A DNA stretch of 52,844 bases from Seison nebaliae (taxonomy: Eukaryota; Rotifera; Pararotatoria; Seisonacea; Seisonidae). A model generated the notes under the pieces. It was not told where the DNA came from and did no database searches. It worked only from the letters and a program-made list of their open reading frames with translations. A program made the position numbers and the translations under genes. Positions 37,101-46,418 of this stretch are shown piece after piece (positions within the stretch are counted from its first letter, which is position 1; every line of letters begins with the position of its first letter). The stretch covers positions 1 to 52,844 of the forward strand of contig JALJEE010002494.1 in the NCBI GenBank assembly GCA_023231475.1. The letters are read 5' to 3'.

Positions 37101-40100
37101 TTTCTCTCTTTGACAAATTGGAACGAACTCCATCAAAAACTTCAAATTCCGTCATCAATACCAGCACCGATTGTGACACTACAACAACTACCACCATCAC
37201 CACCACCACCAGTTTTCGAAAGAAGAATATACCGAAAATTTTCTATGAATCGATCAGTAACAATAATCCATCCATATTGGATGATATGGAGAAAAAAATT
37301 GAAAATTTCCTCCAAGACGATTCCTCCGTCGTTCTGGCGATGATATCAGAAAAATTGATGATGAATTCACATATAGATCTTCATATTAAAGAGTTTAATT
37401 GTTTGAAAGTTTTCAGTGTCTCACTTCGACCTTATCAATTGACGAATGGAAAAGTCATCGGTCAATTTCGAATTTCAAGTAAATTTAAATTTAAAAATTT
37501 GATCGATCGACGAATGAAAATTATTTTCTATTATGGAATGACCAATATCAGTTCGATGAATGAGCGAACGCCAATTCCCATTGGGAAGAATGATGAGAAT
37601 TCCACTTATTTTATTCTCGATCGAAACGAAACGAGAAATATCGATCGAATTTTTCGAATTCCATCAAAATCTGACAACGACGATAAAAATGACGATTTCA
37701 TTCCATTTAATTCGAAAGAATTATTTTGTGTTTGTTCAGTGGAATTGGAGAAAGATGTTTGGTCGTTACCATCGCAACCAATTCGTGTGATAAAAACGAT
37801 GGGATCAGTGACGATGGTACAAATTCCGTTTCCTCTCACAAATCCTTTATATGAGAAGAGAATGATAATAATAAATCAATCGACGAATCGAGTGACTGGA
37901 AAACATCAATTAGAAATTCAATTTTCACTCCGAAATAACATTATTCTCCAAAATGAGACATTTAACGATTTCCTCATAATGACAGATAATCATAAAGAAT
38001 TTTTGAACGAAGAATTCAGATCTGAATTGAATTTATTAAAAGATGAACGAAAATTCTTTTATCATTTACCAGCAATGCATCAATTAGCTATAACGGCAGT
38101 AGAACGTCATACTCGTCGTCAAAATGAAAATGGAATTGATGAAGTTGAATTTATTAATTTAGCGCATCTCTGGTGTCCGATAGAACGACCAGTAATTAGA
38201 GACGAAATTTTTTATTTGGAACCAAATACGACGAATGATATGGAAACGAAAGAGCATCAGAATCAAGAATTATTCAATTATTTCCATTATGTCTTCCATT
38301 CTTATAGTCGTTGTATTGTTCGTTGGCCAATTCCTGGTGCGATTTCATTGAGATCAGATCACTCTCAAATTATGACGTTCGTTATGAAACAATTCAATTC
38401 ACCATCATCAATATCGTCATATTTGGGGAATTGGATGACATCGAAAAAGATGAATGATAAAAAAATAGAATTAGAAAATAATAAAAGAATAGAAAAGAAA
38501 ATTGAAGCGAATATTCTTCGTCAGAATGATATGATACGAATTCGATTGAAATCATTTGAATTATCACATCGTTATCAATATATGTCACCAGAACAATTTA
38601 ATAAACATCAACGTCAAACAGAATTATCATTAGGCGATGAAGCATTCTTCACACAAAGCGAATTGGAAGATGAATCGATGAAAAAGAAAAAGAAGAAATT
38701 GAAAAAAGTGACAGAAGAAAATTTAAAATCAAATCTCTCAATTTCTATAATTGGACGACAAATAAATATTTTCATTCATGATGATTCCATTCTTATTTCA
38801 CGTCGTCTCTTACATCAGAGTAATGTGGAGGATGTGAACATTGAATTTTATGAACGAACTGATTCCATCAATTCACTTGGAACTCTCTCTCAATTGTCAG
38901 ATAGTGTCCCAAAACGGAATATGGATCGATTAAATCGAATGAAAAAAATCGGATTATTCACTTTATGTTCCATCAATTTATCATTCGTCGAATTAATTAT
39001 GAATCGTCATCTCGAGAAATTGAATGAGAGTTCGGAAGAACATTATGTGGTCGCTCTTCGTCTACATAACATGATCATTAACGATTTGACGAAATCCGTT
39101 CCCACTACCATTTTTTGTCCCGATTGGGATAGTTTAAATGAACAATTAATGACGAAATATGAACCAGAGAAAACGGATACTAGTCTTCATCATGAGATTA
39201 TGGGAAAAGCGATTCTATTCTCTACGAGTGTGTCATGGATCTCTCATCGTATTTCCCTCAATCAATCCGCTGATACTTTAATCAATAAAATCATGTTGAT
39301 GACCGGTTTGCCAATAATCGATATTTTTTTGAAAGAAGAATGGATCAATCATCTGACCATTCTCCTCCGTCAATTCATTCAAACGAACGACAATTTAAAT
39401 TTGAATAATTTCAATAGAATAATAGAAAATAAATTAAATTTTTCCGTCCGATTACTCGTTTGTGACGAAGTGAAATTGGACAAAATGAATTTCCGTTTAA
39501 CTTTCGTACCATCATTAACATTATCGTCGAATCGATTACATCGTTTACTTTCCATCAATCGTGCTCCAATATCTTTCAATGCCGTCCATTATCTGGAATT
39601 GAGACGTGTCATCCGAATGAATGAGGAGAAGAGATCGATGTTGAATATTTCCGCTTTTCATGATATTTACCATCTCAAAGAACATTGGTCAACCATTTGT
39701 CGAAATGCCACATTCATTTTCGGTACAGTCGAATGTTTCGGTTCTCCTTTACTTTTCGTCTCTCATTTATATCGAGGCGTCAATCAATTGGTGAGTATTC
39801 CGACCAATTTCGTCCGTTCCCGTCCAACTTCCGTAACGAATGTGGTCGAAGGTCTCGCCGAAGGTTTCCATCAATTACTCGTTGAATGTGCTACTGGCTC
39901 ATTATTATCACTCGCCAGTTTCTCTTCCGCACTCTCTCGTTTATTGGGACGACAAGTATCCTTACAACCCACCACTCATGCTATCATCATGAATGATATG
40001 GAAGATCAAGATGACGACGATGACGACGATGATTTGAATGAGAATGACGATCAAATTCTCTCCTCCAATTTACACAGTCGATTAATCACTTCGTTCATTG

Positions 40101-40591
40101 GCGCTTTCCTTCATGTCATGGCAACTCCTTCAAATATGTTAGCTGATTTCTCTGAAAATAATCAACGAATTCTTTACGAGTCTGGTCTATTGTCCAGTCC
40201 GACTACCACCATGAAATTCATTCACAATTCTTACATTCCCCCAATCAAATCACAAATCTTTCTACGAACTCATGGAATAGTTTATTTTCGAGACGACGTC
40301 AACCTCCACATCTACGACGAGAAGAACAACGAAATAATGGAAAACGATGATTTGGAATGTATCGTCACTTTGAATAATATTAAACTCGTTTCACACATTT
40401 CCAACAACTTCATCGAAGCGAGTATGAAAAAGAAGAAAACCGTTCAATTTATTCGAGCGAATCGAGGTGGCGTCTGCGGATTCGTCGCCGGAAAAAAAAC
40501 CATTCGCATCCAATTGACCGAGAAACAGATGCAACGAATGATGGACGCTGTTCGTTTTACTCGAGAACTTCGTGTCATTCAAAACCAATAA
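28142..40591 (+). CDS. VPS13B: VPS13B-type bridge-like lipid transfer protein, uninterrupted
   Basis: A single uninterrupted ATG-to-TAA frame of 4149 residues; human VPS13B is about 4000. The N-terminus is the chorein region: LQSYLSSLVARLIDKYVK, then WWGSDIVLHQLDMRMPTLQ and LPLHFISGKVGELRVNVSW. This pattern fits VPS13B better than VPS13A, C or D. The long middle is the repeating beta groove that carries lipids between membranes. Near the C-terminus, a segment with VNQLVSIPTNFVRSRPTSV and FHQLLVECATGSLLSLASF matches the ATG2-C-like helical region. A Thr run (about 37180-37215) and an Asp run (about 40010-40030) are low-complexity inserts. VPS13B acts at the Golgi and in vesicle traffic. The absence of introns in 12.4 kb contrasts with its neighbours. 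Confidence 0.93.
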   Translation: MFGLQSYLSSLVARLIDKYVKLRASDFNLYWWGSDIVLHQLDMRMPTLQAMAGNLPLHFISGKVGELRVNVSWNGMNSNRLKITATNIEIRCELKYSKLVNVSSNEEDGEEKDGRTKPFDMKLDEENLMMDSTPSSMNDNKSYVQKMLSNILENIQLELRNVIFKFQHENDIYTLRLSSLSSSSMELKRLFNQLPINVNEMLMGRKTIISQLSLFINDDCICEKLEMEIIFSLFNLFVNNICMIDIHIKSTSTNCVHLKMNIEHLFQLYSLLNHILFAYSTCRLDKVLTKKSLNFLLNLCQVEKNPHVLLDHLTELLKMITKNKEKVEETIHNIALSPFRTVNCRKMHKIKSNSSIGENSDSSTVSSSFFSYLYNYLLNEPETNEKDEKIIDRYSKDEMIVIINMEIDEIFLNIRRRDIVGNYGGGIRLIDEMRRKSTDFISINLSRFAMAFANTSSSMEFEISFNQFTVRDEINNRLIMKTREMKSFNSLRLLSGENVDLESYPLRHYLVANSVKCVLLDDIPGIVIQYKSDELKEFVTNFNNLLIYIDVNLFELFSIFKFPFRTLMERTRRLNDMEEMWKEIEKMIFGGNKMVKVEELYNCLMETNMNLNEDETDLNLLKCLSKFRCLFFNVQFEFEWNQSILIDRISYDSSKLESIHHLIDIAISLFKRQIIRSVPTHSTIPQQQHGRTVPGSIEMTMERNDDKLSHEQLNRLIGLTNINHQVKINRISLLGKEKNLEIILGNFFLATSQSVYNDKWNLILHNCRYDNLLILNNYQFKFYDFQLTFDRIININFIQFIFRLLAMMEIERTENRLSSSIVANRMQHKFKWKEIGRKKCPLGMMRRRSSCSKMDVKKRSFPDGKLKKSGSLDLHGNEEKNDLEKLEKEKQLNLPLSFHVLFQQLLKLRETENDLTNFFKNQNGLFMEFEIILKKIIQSIPSFRIQFKFLRLSYHLIDDGLILNNLQSFEFALSPLFLFNNKNNRVIFQIQSGDFYQVANRLFESSINQSSVQMKEEENKYFANSIFLNYNRKMKNSNGIYPFLFFHMNRMKLNLDEKLLDSFQLIFTKLIATIMDVKEKMINLIEGNLMSQLDKRECVNDTTDIIFDDILEEYLNWEFKNIFVVHSISSQQSSNKEELKEEMFISNEIIRKLIFWCQCDGIAFKFNYTYQITLLSFENEGIGRNSIDYQSPFIFLSSMKIQRKIFHHKNEEKTMHLILKEFYESFNFSSQTRLDLEKWKNWQSSTSKNFYLNLAENKCVTKPVSISSIWFHGDLTKDVISSQLVVSSTQLSWDKKSTTYLDVEKICLIFKFFHKFSSICTVMMKMMKWRKVEKRRKMKEKNLIIDIKFKFLQPNWLRFTRQFYKNFYALDDKIRGKFPLTKLIDDLLDFQETRIPFKNQTIVPMTDDDNLDDELRSDFHQRFVLLTVVTILYMKNIDVEINETSLILRFHSIQLFHQTRPGNEVRLINHVKDFIQFEFGNDFIKLSTDCENIGDLTIDIPPLLIYSFKPYFMEFDHFESDWKKKKPMKKRKISVIDEKSKKRKNRSESPLNSHLHRQLNIYNRFKQITFEHLISSLYELIFHFFQSSLSVPIGSTEIITSPPPDQIQISIDDFWKKIEQSTHLAVNWEVNWKMNDNNIIQIDNGNYSSESEFEFDDNSIDPSKSASESEKSCEKINEKRSVQILNFKFHPYKSNESNGIKMEFEIFSPTHFTMGWTDRKEIMYRLVEKGFVRHRLEFGRMSWNSEKFIMEKFYYSVANYEDMRKNEDIPDQRFDEEPPVIIVEPMKVMENVDVIIGMEGNKITIEEKEFVIDLQENYFIRYIRPLMKSWKKWNDLFERICHRKEGIEKINGKIPEIHLCIKSVVRIRFLNLEEQILSIGLEGIYLKSFPDNSIKLMLNRFHHSFTNAQCKVGSVPYLFVEYRSTDEIDTCEMDVRAIDNFEFTNKQIWKLEKFFLQFLNWKKKENKKIENKKKKNFHLTIQLHMSISIGYRFLEYDYDVYYNLSFLALRATFRQMIATDNSSLFSKELLVEVTDLNFWMKEKYRQFHHIIEPIHRIMLKVKKQMGLTTNNLNNFHLPLEIIVNIPSPVNIHLSFWDLKTLIFILISHQEKFNRQIYDRALSSVDFHTLLLIWSTIRFPVMQLDTKIRTVLNYDKKSSLLRHDMEDENEMKWRKENRNKFKKFIISDDIRQLMTIQKMTLNAHTFDEGKKMIDNLMPNKKNEVFCIDMFVRNESAYHGAIVWKYKEIRRLNSMHVTSPIFNEKKKTKEMMELEENKFSSFSFFSSIICQSTRSPSKNSNIIKNETNKIRSKSCCVRSSPTNRVSIKIQYWNLSTNEWSTITSLSSIQILEGSRSITHLDTDESSTIWRVIWNHRDITSNNYLTSSSLLAGLNMSSLQTNISANPNRSNNSLSFVMVMPEKLSITIDDNLNGLIVPFFKFSLSELDLKYSYHHPPLAPIQEECQLNGNFQISYRELDFLQSIPLFSGNSILPIDIRFNRTKNDILFVLSLDKSIDIHLSQRLFHTINYVMASLTIFDLSVKDHCRTYLQIVNELGNERIVLRQINNDHHKFELGEKTRKNFYWTKMDERLYLEFGTRQFNEKNEEIKWNENIFIKPFNDRLMKNKSFPQITRYEKGKNDFLEIDHYFFQFHRNDNSLFQELHINGNIFIHNYIQFKFNIQLQNERNFASPLMSIPNNSRQSLRFVDLGNILILTISHSSSINQQCLPFVIDKNNLKAQIQLAIFQGNDEKNNYIAFRCHFEKISKKDNLFLICFLPILLVYSPFNSIKFSMDHLPLRKPSFSSYYQIVNFTNDSIHLLSPLLKRCEEKYEENEQLEFSINFHFDGNVNIRRTFQFDFHQSIIDKYASEKNLLQNLQEWYAIFECKTDEEISRKFNRFSIDSLQFQSMTRRKGSLSQLIIEMTPKYLLENDLTRGIDLKIDQIHQYSSNLITTDEYIDPSIFTTTISSNESYLFDGGSLNDVENCQLKFSLFDKLERTPSKTSNSVINTSTDCDTTTTTTITTTTSFRKKNIPKIFYESISNNNPSILDDMEKKIENFLQDDSSVVLAMISEKLMMNSHIDLHIKEFNCLKVFSVSLRPYQLTNGKVIGQFRISSKFKFKNLIDRRMKIIFYYGMTNISSMNERTPIPIGKNDENSTYFILDRNETRNIDRIFRIPSKSDNDDKNDDFIPFNSKELFCVCSVELEKDVWSLPSQPIRVIKTMGSVTMVQIPFPLTNPLYEKRMIIINQSTNRVTGKHQLEIQFSLRNNIILQNETFNDFLIMTDNHKEFLNEEFRSELNLLKDERKFFYHLPAMHQLAITAVERHTRRQNENGIDEVEFINLAHLWCPIERPVIRDEIFYLEPNTTNDMETKEHQNQELFNYFHYVFHSYSRCIVRWPIPGAISLRSDHSQIMTFVMKQFNSPSSISSYLGNWMTSKKMNDKKIELENNKRIEKKIEANILRQNDMIRIRLKSFELSHRYQYMSPEQFNKHQRQTELSLGDEAFFTQSELEDESMKKKKKKLKKVTEENLKSNLSISIIGRQINIFIHDDSILISRRLLHQSNVEDVNIEFYERTDSINSLGTLSQLSDSVPKRNMDRLNRMKKIGLFTLCSINLSFVELIMNRHLEKLNESSEEHYVVALRLHNMIINDLTKSVPTTIFCPDWDSLNEQLMTKYEPEKTDTSLHHEIMGKAILFSTSVSWISHRISLNQSADTLINKIMLMTGLPIIDIFLKEEWINHLTILLRQFIQTNDNLNLNNFNRIIENKLNFSVRLLVCDEVKLDKMNFRLTFVPSLTLSSNRLHRLLSINRAPISFNAVHYLELRRVIRMNEEKRSMLNISAFHDIYHLKEHWSTICRNATFIFGTVECFGSPLLFVSHLYRGVNQLVSIPTNFVRSRPTSVTNVVEGLAEGFHQLLVECATGSLLSLASFSSALSRLLGRQVSLQPTTHAIIMNDMEDQDDDDDDDDLNENDDQILSSNLHSRLITSFIGAFLHVMATPSNMLADFSENNQRILYESGLLSSPTTTMKFIHNSYIPPIKSQIFLRTHGIVYFRDDVNLHIYDEKNNEIMENDDLECIVTLNNIKLVSHISNNFIEASMKKKKTVQFIRANRGGVCGFVAGKKTIRIQLTEKQMQRMMDAVRFTRELRVIQNQ

Positions 40592-41214
40592 CACATTATC
40601 TACACAAATTCACACAAATTCACATTTTATTTAATTTTATTTAATTTTATTTAATTTTATTTTTTCCTTCCTTCCATCAATTCCTTCATGCTAATCTTCT
40701 AAAGAACGTCCATATTTATTTCGTTCCATTCACGAATGAAGTTAAACGGTGGAGAAGTTTATTGTTACAAGAAAAGTAAACGGAAATTTAATACATTAAA
40801 CTTTGATTGAAAATTGCTCAAAAATTTATCGAAGTGCAAAATAAAATTTTCTTTGATTTGTTTCCCCTCACAACTGATGTTGAAATGATTTATCGAAATT
40901 ATGAAATAATTTTTTTTTCTGAATTATTTATCGAAATTAAAAAAAATTCTTTTTTTCGCAATTATTTATCGAAATTAAAAAAAATTCTTTTTTTCGGAAT
41001 TATTTATCGAAATGAAAAAAATTCCTTTTTTCGGAATTAATTATCGAAATGAAAAAATTACTTGAAAAGACTTTTTTGTCGATGTTGCTGGTTTATTGAT
41101 TCGGTTGTTCGATTGAGGCCATTCATCGATTCTCTCATGGATTTGATGATGATGTTGTTATTGTTGTTGTTTTATATCGATATCGATTGAAATTTTCAGT
41201 AGAATGAAGGGAGG
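40592..41214. other. convergent 3' region with tandem repeat
   Basis: The region lies between the VPS13B and GPCR stops. It starts with a repeated TTTAATTTTAT stretch (about 40625-40665). It also contains the larger tandem repeat annotated at 40895-41065. An open frame crosses the repeat but is simple sequence and is not called a gene. Confidence 0.6.
40895..41065. repeat. tandem repeat, about 40-bp unit
   Basis: About four copies of a unit built from GAATTATTTATCGAAATTAA followed by an A run, TTC and a T run. The copies differ mainly in the homopolymer lengths. Confidence 0.85.
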
Positions 41215-42467
41215 TCATTTGCCGTCGTAACGAATGAATTGTGGATTGGATAAATGTTTCGAATATTCTCGCTGGAAAACGAAACAAGTCATCGTTCTTC
41301 TCCTTTTCGTCATTAGTTTCGATTCGTTCGATGGAGGATGATTCAGTTTAATTAGTTCGAGATCGTTAAGTGAATGATTTTTTATGAAAATTTCTTGGCG
41401 ATTCTTCTGAAGGAGAATGTCCTTACTCTTTCGTTGATTTGGTCGTTTGAAGAATTGGAGCATTCGTTGACGGAATTGTTTTCCCATGAACGAATAAATG
41501 ATGGGATTTGATGCACTGTTAATATAGGTGAGTGTGTGGAAAAGTATTTTAAGCCACAACGTCAAGTTGTTTTTGGGGAAATCGTGTTGGAGAACGACGA
41601 AGAGGAGATTGTAAATGTGAATGGGCAACCAACTGATGGCGAAGGCAAGAGTGACAATAGCCATGATCATGATGATTTTGGGCTTAGGTTTGTGATTATT
41701 GTGCGTCTGTCGACTCTTCACCGTTCCCAACAAATTCTTGTTGATACGATGTTGTTGATGGAGTTTCAACGACTTCTTCACTTGTCTATATATGTGCCAA
41801 TAACAGAAGATGGTGGTGAAGAGTGGAGCGACATAACTAACGATGAATAAGTAAATATTGATACCGACCGCCATACTTCTAGTCCACTTGTATTGGCAAA
41901 CAACATGTATTGTGGGACGAGTGTCGTTGGAATAACAAACGGAAAATTTCTTCGTTGTAATTGACGGGAGGAGAGGAAGTGCCAACAACAATGACAATAG
42001 CCAGATGAGTGGCGTGGTGACTTGCACTCGAAAGTAGTGGCGAATACGTCGGTATTTGCTAATCTTTTTCGTACGCAACGGATCGACAATGGCGAGATAA
42101 CGGTCAAATGTCATCGTGGCTAATGTTAGACATGTAGCTAATGTGGTAATGACGGGAACGACCACTTGTAATTGACAGATGACGAGAGACGTTCTCGTGA
42201 GAGAGAGGAAGGACATAGCCGTCATGGGGACTGTGATGAAGAGGAATGTGATATCAGTGATGGCCAAATGGGCGATATACGAGTGAGTGTTGCTCGTCAG
42301 TTCTCGCTTGTATTTCAATACGAGCAACACGAGAATATTACCTGAAATGGAGGTGTGGAGGAGAAAGTGTGAGAGAAAAGTGAACCCAGTCCACCAATCA
42401 CTGCGATGGGTATCCAACAGAAGTAAATGAAAATTGTCATGTTGTCCATTGTTAGATTGGAAATCAT
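41215..42467 (-). CDS. rhodopsin-family (class A) peptide-type GPCR
   Basis: Two exons: 42467-42395 and 42341-41215. They give 399 residues and seven membrane helices. The 53-bp intron lies inside TM1, and splicing joins CWIPIAVIG to NILVLLVLKY, restoring the conserved GN pair. The unspliced frame stays open in another register and hides this. Further class A hallmarks are HLAITD in TM2, FDRYLAI (the DRY motif), AISWLPIH in TM6 and NPIIY in TM7. The N-terminus has two likely glycosylation sites (NLT, NMT). The TM7 retinal lysine is absent, so it is not an opsin. Helix 2 and 3 features resemble the galanin/allatostatin-A group, but the ligand is uncertain. First ATG of the spliced frame is at 42467. 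Confidence 0.88.
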
Positions 42468-42846
42468 TTTTTTTTTTTGATAGTCGATAGTATATGATAG
42501 GGCCAATGTTTAATATGTTGAGAGGAAGAAAAAGGAAAAAGAAGAAACAATTTTCTCTGCTATTCTTTCTCTGCTTGAATATTACCAATGAAAACTATTG
42601 TTCACTATAAGGGATGGTCAATATTTGTAGTAGGATATGAGACATTGGAAAATTCAATTTTTCTCCTTCTTTCCTCTCCCCACTCCCCAACGACAATTAA
42701 ACAAGCTTCGGAAAAAGAATACGTGAGTTTGGAAGTCTATCGGAGACCGCCCTCTATTGTATGTAATAGGCACTGGCTTGTAATCTGTTTGAGTAAGATG
42801 ATTAACGTATGTAAAACTTTGAATCGACTTCTCCCCAAATTGACGT

Positions 42847-44089
42847 TCAGATGGGATAGGAGGCCAATATTTGAGAAGTCGGAGGAGTGGAACATTTCCG
42901 ACAATTCTTCTCTTTGTTGCGGAGTCGCATTCGTTTAATATTGTCAGCCGAATGGTTCCGTCTCATTAAATTCACTTCGAATTCTCTCAACTCATTCTCG
43001 TGAGGTTGACGAGACTGACCAAGTTGATATTCACGCGATTCTCGATAATGATGGTGATGGTGATGGTTGTTCGTTTTCAAATATTTCTCCTTCTCCGTCA
43101 ACAATTGCTTCCGTTGTTCGATGATCTCTCGAGTCGCTTCGATACCTGACGAAATGTAGGAGGGTAGTCGATGTTCGAATCGTTGTGTGCCGTTCCTGAA
43201 CAGTTTGATTCCATCGACCTCATTGTCAATTAGAATAATAGCACGATATTTTGTTAGACTTCGATGCATCCGATGTCGACATGATACGATGACACTAATT
43301 ACAGTAATAAGGAGAAGAAGAAGACCGATGGCGGATAAGACGATTTTATGTACATTCATCGAAGACAGATAGTTGGAATATAAAGGAATCGTGTCATTTA
43401 CCTGATTATGTAAGGTAATTGCTTCTATGTCATTTATTTGCGCAATTTCAGTTTGAATGTATTCCATTTCTCGACAGAAGCGTTCATCTGCGTCATTTGG
43501 ACAATTAGGTCGATGATTGCATAATAAGGATTTGTGTATACAATAAAATTTCGAAATGCCGTTCGTGAGCGATGAGGGAATCACATTAAATTTTTGATTA
43601 CAATCAAATTCACTTTCGCTACATACTCCGTCTGAAAATGTTATAGGCAATGACATTTCCACAACAAGTTCATCATTTCAAGTTTTCATCACAAATTATC
43701 AATATTTAAAATGATGTTGCCATGAAGGGAGAGAAAGAAAGACAGACACGAATTTATGAGAGGAGAGACGAATAAAAGGAATGATAACTTTGAGAGATGA
43801 TGGTGATGTAAGCGGAGAAGTCGATGCCTATCCATCGATACAGCTCGATGTCTCGATGACTCAATTTGAATTTTATGTAGAGTTTTTGCGTGTTCGACAA
43901 CAGATATTGCAAATCTTCGTTCTGGTAACAGACGCGATGTCTCAGCGACAATGACATGGTATTCCCGTCGTAGATCTCGATATGATTTCGGAGACATGCC
44001 AATTGCTTCGTATTTACATTGCGAAAAGTTTTCGGATTCTTTGGATGGAAATTCAGACGATTCCACCAGATTAATATCTACAAATAATA

Positions 44090-44128
<39 letters not shown>

Positions 44129-44996
44129 GCAAAGAGAGAGAAAGAGAAACTCTTTTATATTTATCAGCTTCTATAATCCAGGTGCAGGTGCGTCCACTGA
44201 TGATATGTTGATAGACGTATTGGTTGTAATTGATGATATCTCGATTGATAATCAATTCTTCGGAAGATGTCGATGCAGTGATGATGCACTCGTAACCAGG
44301 TTGGAAGAGCCACGACTTATATTTCTGGTCGATTTCCGTCGTCGTATTCAGTTGCCGTTTCCGCAACACGAATTCGTAATGAGCGATGAAGCCCATGTAG
44401 TTGAGAGTGGCATCCGTTTGGAACATCAACCACAACCATTGACCACTCGAACGGATGATATCTGGCGGCGCCATATGCGAACAGAAACGACCGATCAATT
44501 TCGAATAGCCGAAACGACCGTCTCGCACTTCGAGGAAATCCGAAAGACAATTCTCCGATTGTTCGATATAATATTTGTTCGGATCGAATTCCACTCGAAT
44601 GATCTGATTCGCATGATGTGCTACAACAGAAATTTGAATGGAATTTTAAACGGAATTTGAAATGGAATTTGAAATGGAATTTGAAATGGAATTTCGAATT
44701 TAATTGTCAACGGAATTTTGAATTTAATTGTAAAAGAAATTTGAAATGGAAATCGAAATAAAATAAAAAATGGAATTTTGATGATGGAAATGAACCTTGG
44801 AGAGTTCGAATACATTTAAGTTTCGATGGATAATTTTTGGGATGGTTCGGCGTCGAGAAATGTTGAGTGAGTTTGTTGCCGATGTTGAATGAGTGACAGA
44901 TGTCGTTGAATTCATGTGACAATGTCAGTAGTGTTCGAATGAGGAAGATGAAGTAGATGGAATATTGACATAACCGGTAAGAGGTGGATGAGATAA
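42847..44996 (-). CDS. Neto: Neto-like CUB-CUB-LDLa membrane protein, 5' end unresolved
   Basis: Exons seen: about 44996-44796, 44620-44151, 44077-43789 and 43631-42847. CUB1 runs from NDICHSFN through PNHPKNYPSKLKCIRTLQ. It continues across an intron into CLSDFLEVRDGRFGYSKLIG and GRFCSHMAPPDIIRSSGQW, very close to NETO. CUB2 spans the second and third exons (GRTCTWII, NHIEIYDGN). An LDLa module ends CNHRPNCPNDADERFC. A TM helix (VLSAIGLLLLLITVISVIV) and a short basic tail with a His run follow. Neto proteins are auxiliary subunits of kainate-type glutamate receptors at synapses. Upstream of CUB1 the frame is hydrophobic (YSIYFIFLIRTLLTL), like a signal peptide, but has no ATG. A small first exon probably lies further right. 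The 44996 edge is a guess at an acceptor. Confidence 0.88.
44094..44123. repeat. GT/CA microsatellite in Neto intron
   Basis: About 15 uninterrupted GT units inside the 73-bp intron between the Neto exons ending at 44151 and starting at 44077. The repeat makes up a large part of that intron. Confidence 0.9.
44635..44760. repeat. 12-bp repeat in Neto intron
   Basis: Several head-to-tail copies of GAAATGGAATTT and variants fill most of the intron between CUB1 exons (44621-44795). Confidence 0.85.
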
Positions 44997-46418
44997 CTGA
45001 TGCCAGTTTTCTTCACAATAACACAGTAACGGGAAGAGAAATGATTATCATATGAGAATGCTTCACTTGCGAATGATAGCCATGCAACAACGATGAAATG
45101 CACAAGACGAGAGAATCTTTTGAAATGAACGGAATTTTATTTGAAGGTTAAAATGTTTTCGAGTATCTGGTTGTAAATGGAAAGTACTACAGCAAATTAA
45201 TCATTTTCCCATATCATTCCACCCACCAACAAATGGAATTGAGTAAATTTAGCGGAAGGAGAAAAGAATCAGTGGAATAAAAACGCATGGAAGGATGAAA
45301 GTGGAATGATGAAAATCGATGAAACTGAATCAATAAAAGATCCTCCAACACACAAACTCAAATTATACGAGAGTGGGGGAAGTTTGGAAAGGAAATCAGG
45401 GAACTTCTTATTGATTGTTCCAACCTGTATCAATAAACAACAATGATCGTTCGAAGGGGAATGATCATTGCACTTATCAATAAACATTTCTCATAATCTG
45501 TCATCATTCCCATTTCTCACCTTAACCTGACTCGGCAGCAAATCGATTGATCATATACATATATGTATATACATTCTATTATCTCGTCAAGTGACAATGA
45601 GACATTTCCACTTCAATTATATATCGTCTTCTATTAGCACGAAGCGATTCTAATAGAATTATGCGCGATTGAGAGGCAGTGCACGAGAAATGCACAAAAT
45701 GAAAAAATGTTTCAAATCTCCCAAAAAATTCTCAGATGTTAAATGGAATTCGTTCGTTAATGAAGAGCGAACCTAATACCTGATGGAAAATCGTGTCGAT
45801 TCATGTGAACAATTAGAACATCGGTCCACACACACGTACCATAAGATGGAAAATAACGTGCATTTATTATTGGAGAATGGTAGGGGAGAACTGGTAGAGT
45901 TGTGGAATGATACATATACATGTACATGTCGATACATGTATCTTTCAAATTGATGGATAGCAGTATATAATTATCGGAAATAATATTATAAAAAGAAAAG
46001 TAAATCAAATATTTCATCGCTATCATTATCATGAGCAATGCACTTGATTATACTGATTATTATTATGGGTATTTTTTTTTGGTGAAAAAAATAAGTAGAA
46101 GAGAAGTGAAGAGGAAGGATGAAAAGAAACTGGTAAGAATACGTGCATATCTCCCTTCCATCATACGATCATAGAAAACTAGAAAATTCTCTTGGTATGA
46201 TGTGACATAGATGAGGGAATAAATGAAAATGACGAGAAACTAACACAAAACTGTATCATCGACAATAGGAACGATACCACTAGAGAACAGTCATTTCTAT
46301 ATGTCATCGCGAGTCTCTGCTCTAATTGAAGAATTCAAGGTTTCCCTCCTGGCTCTCTCGAGAAGAAAGTTTTTATTAAAATGTCGAAAAAAAATGTTGT
46401 GTTGTTGTTGCTTGTTAT
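44997..46418. other. intergenic region, probably holding the first Neto exon
   Basis: About 1.4 kb with no protein gene I can support. The first exon and promoter of the minus-strand Neto gene should lie here, but no convincing ATG plus donor could be chosen. Short palindromic AT-rich words (ATATACATATATGTATAT near 45556) are present. Confidence 0.45.

Noticed and set aside
40807-41040. Plus-strand open frame after VPS13B
   Set aside because: It consists of the homopolymer-rich tandem repeat and has no recognisable protein features.
41535-42107. Plus-strand frames opposite the GPCR
   Set aside because: Antisense shadows of the receptor coding sequence with no independent support.
41215-42588. 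Unspliced 457-residue version of the GPCR
   Set aside because: Its N-terminus lacks the TM1 GN motif; the two-exon model restores it.
45269-46038. Minus-strand short frames as genes or Neto exon 1
   Set aside because: No signal peptide joined in phase, no donor, no family resemblance.
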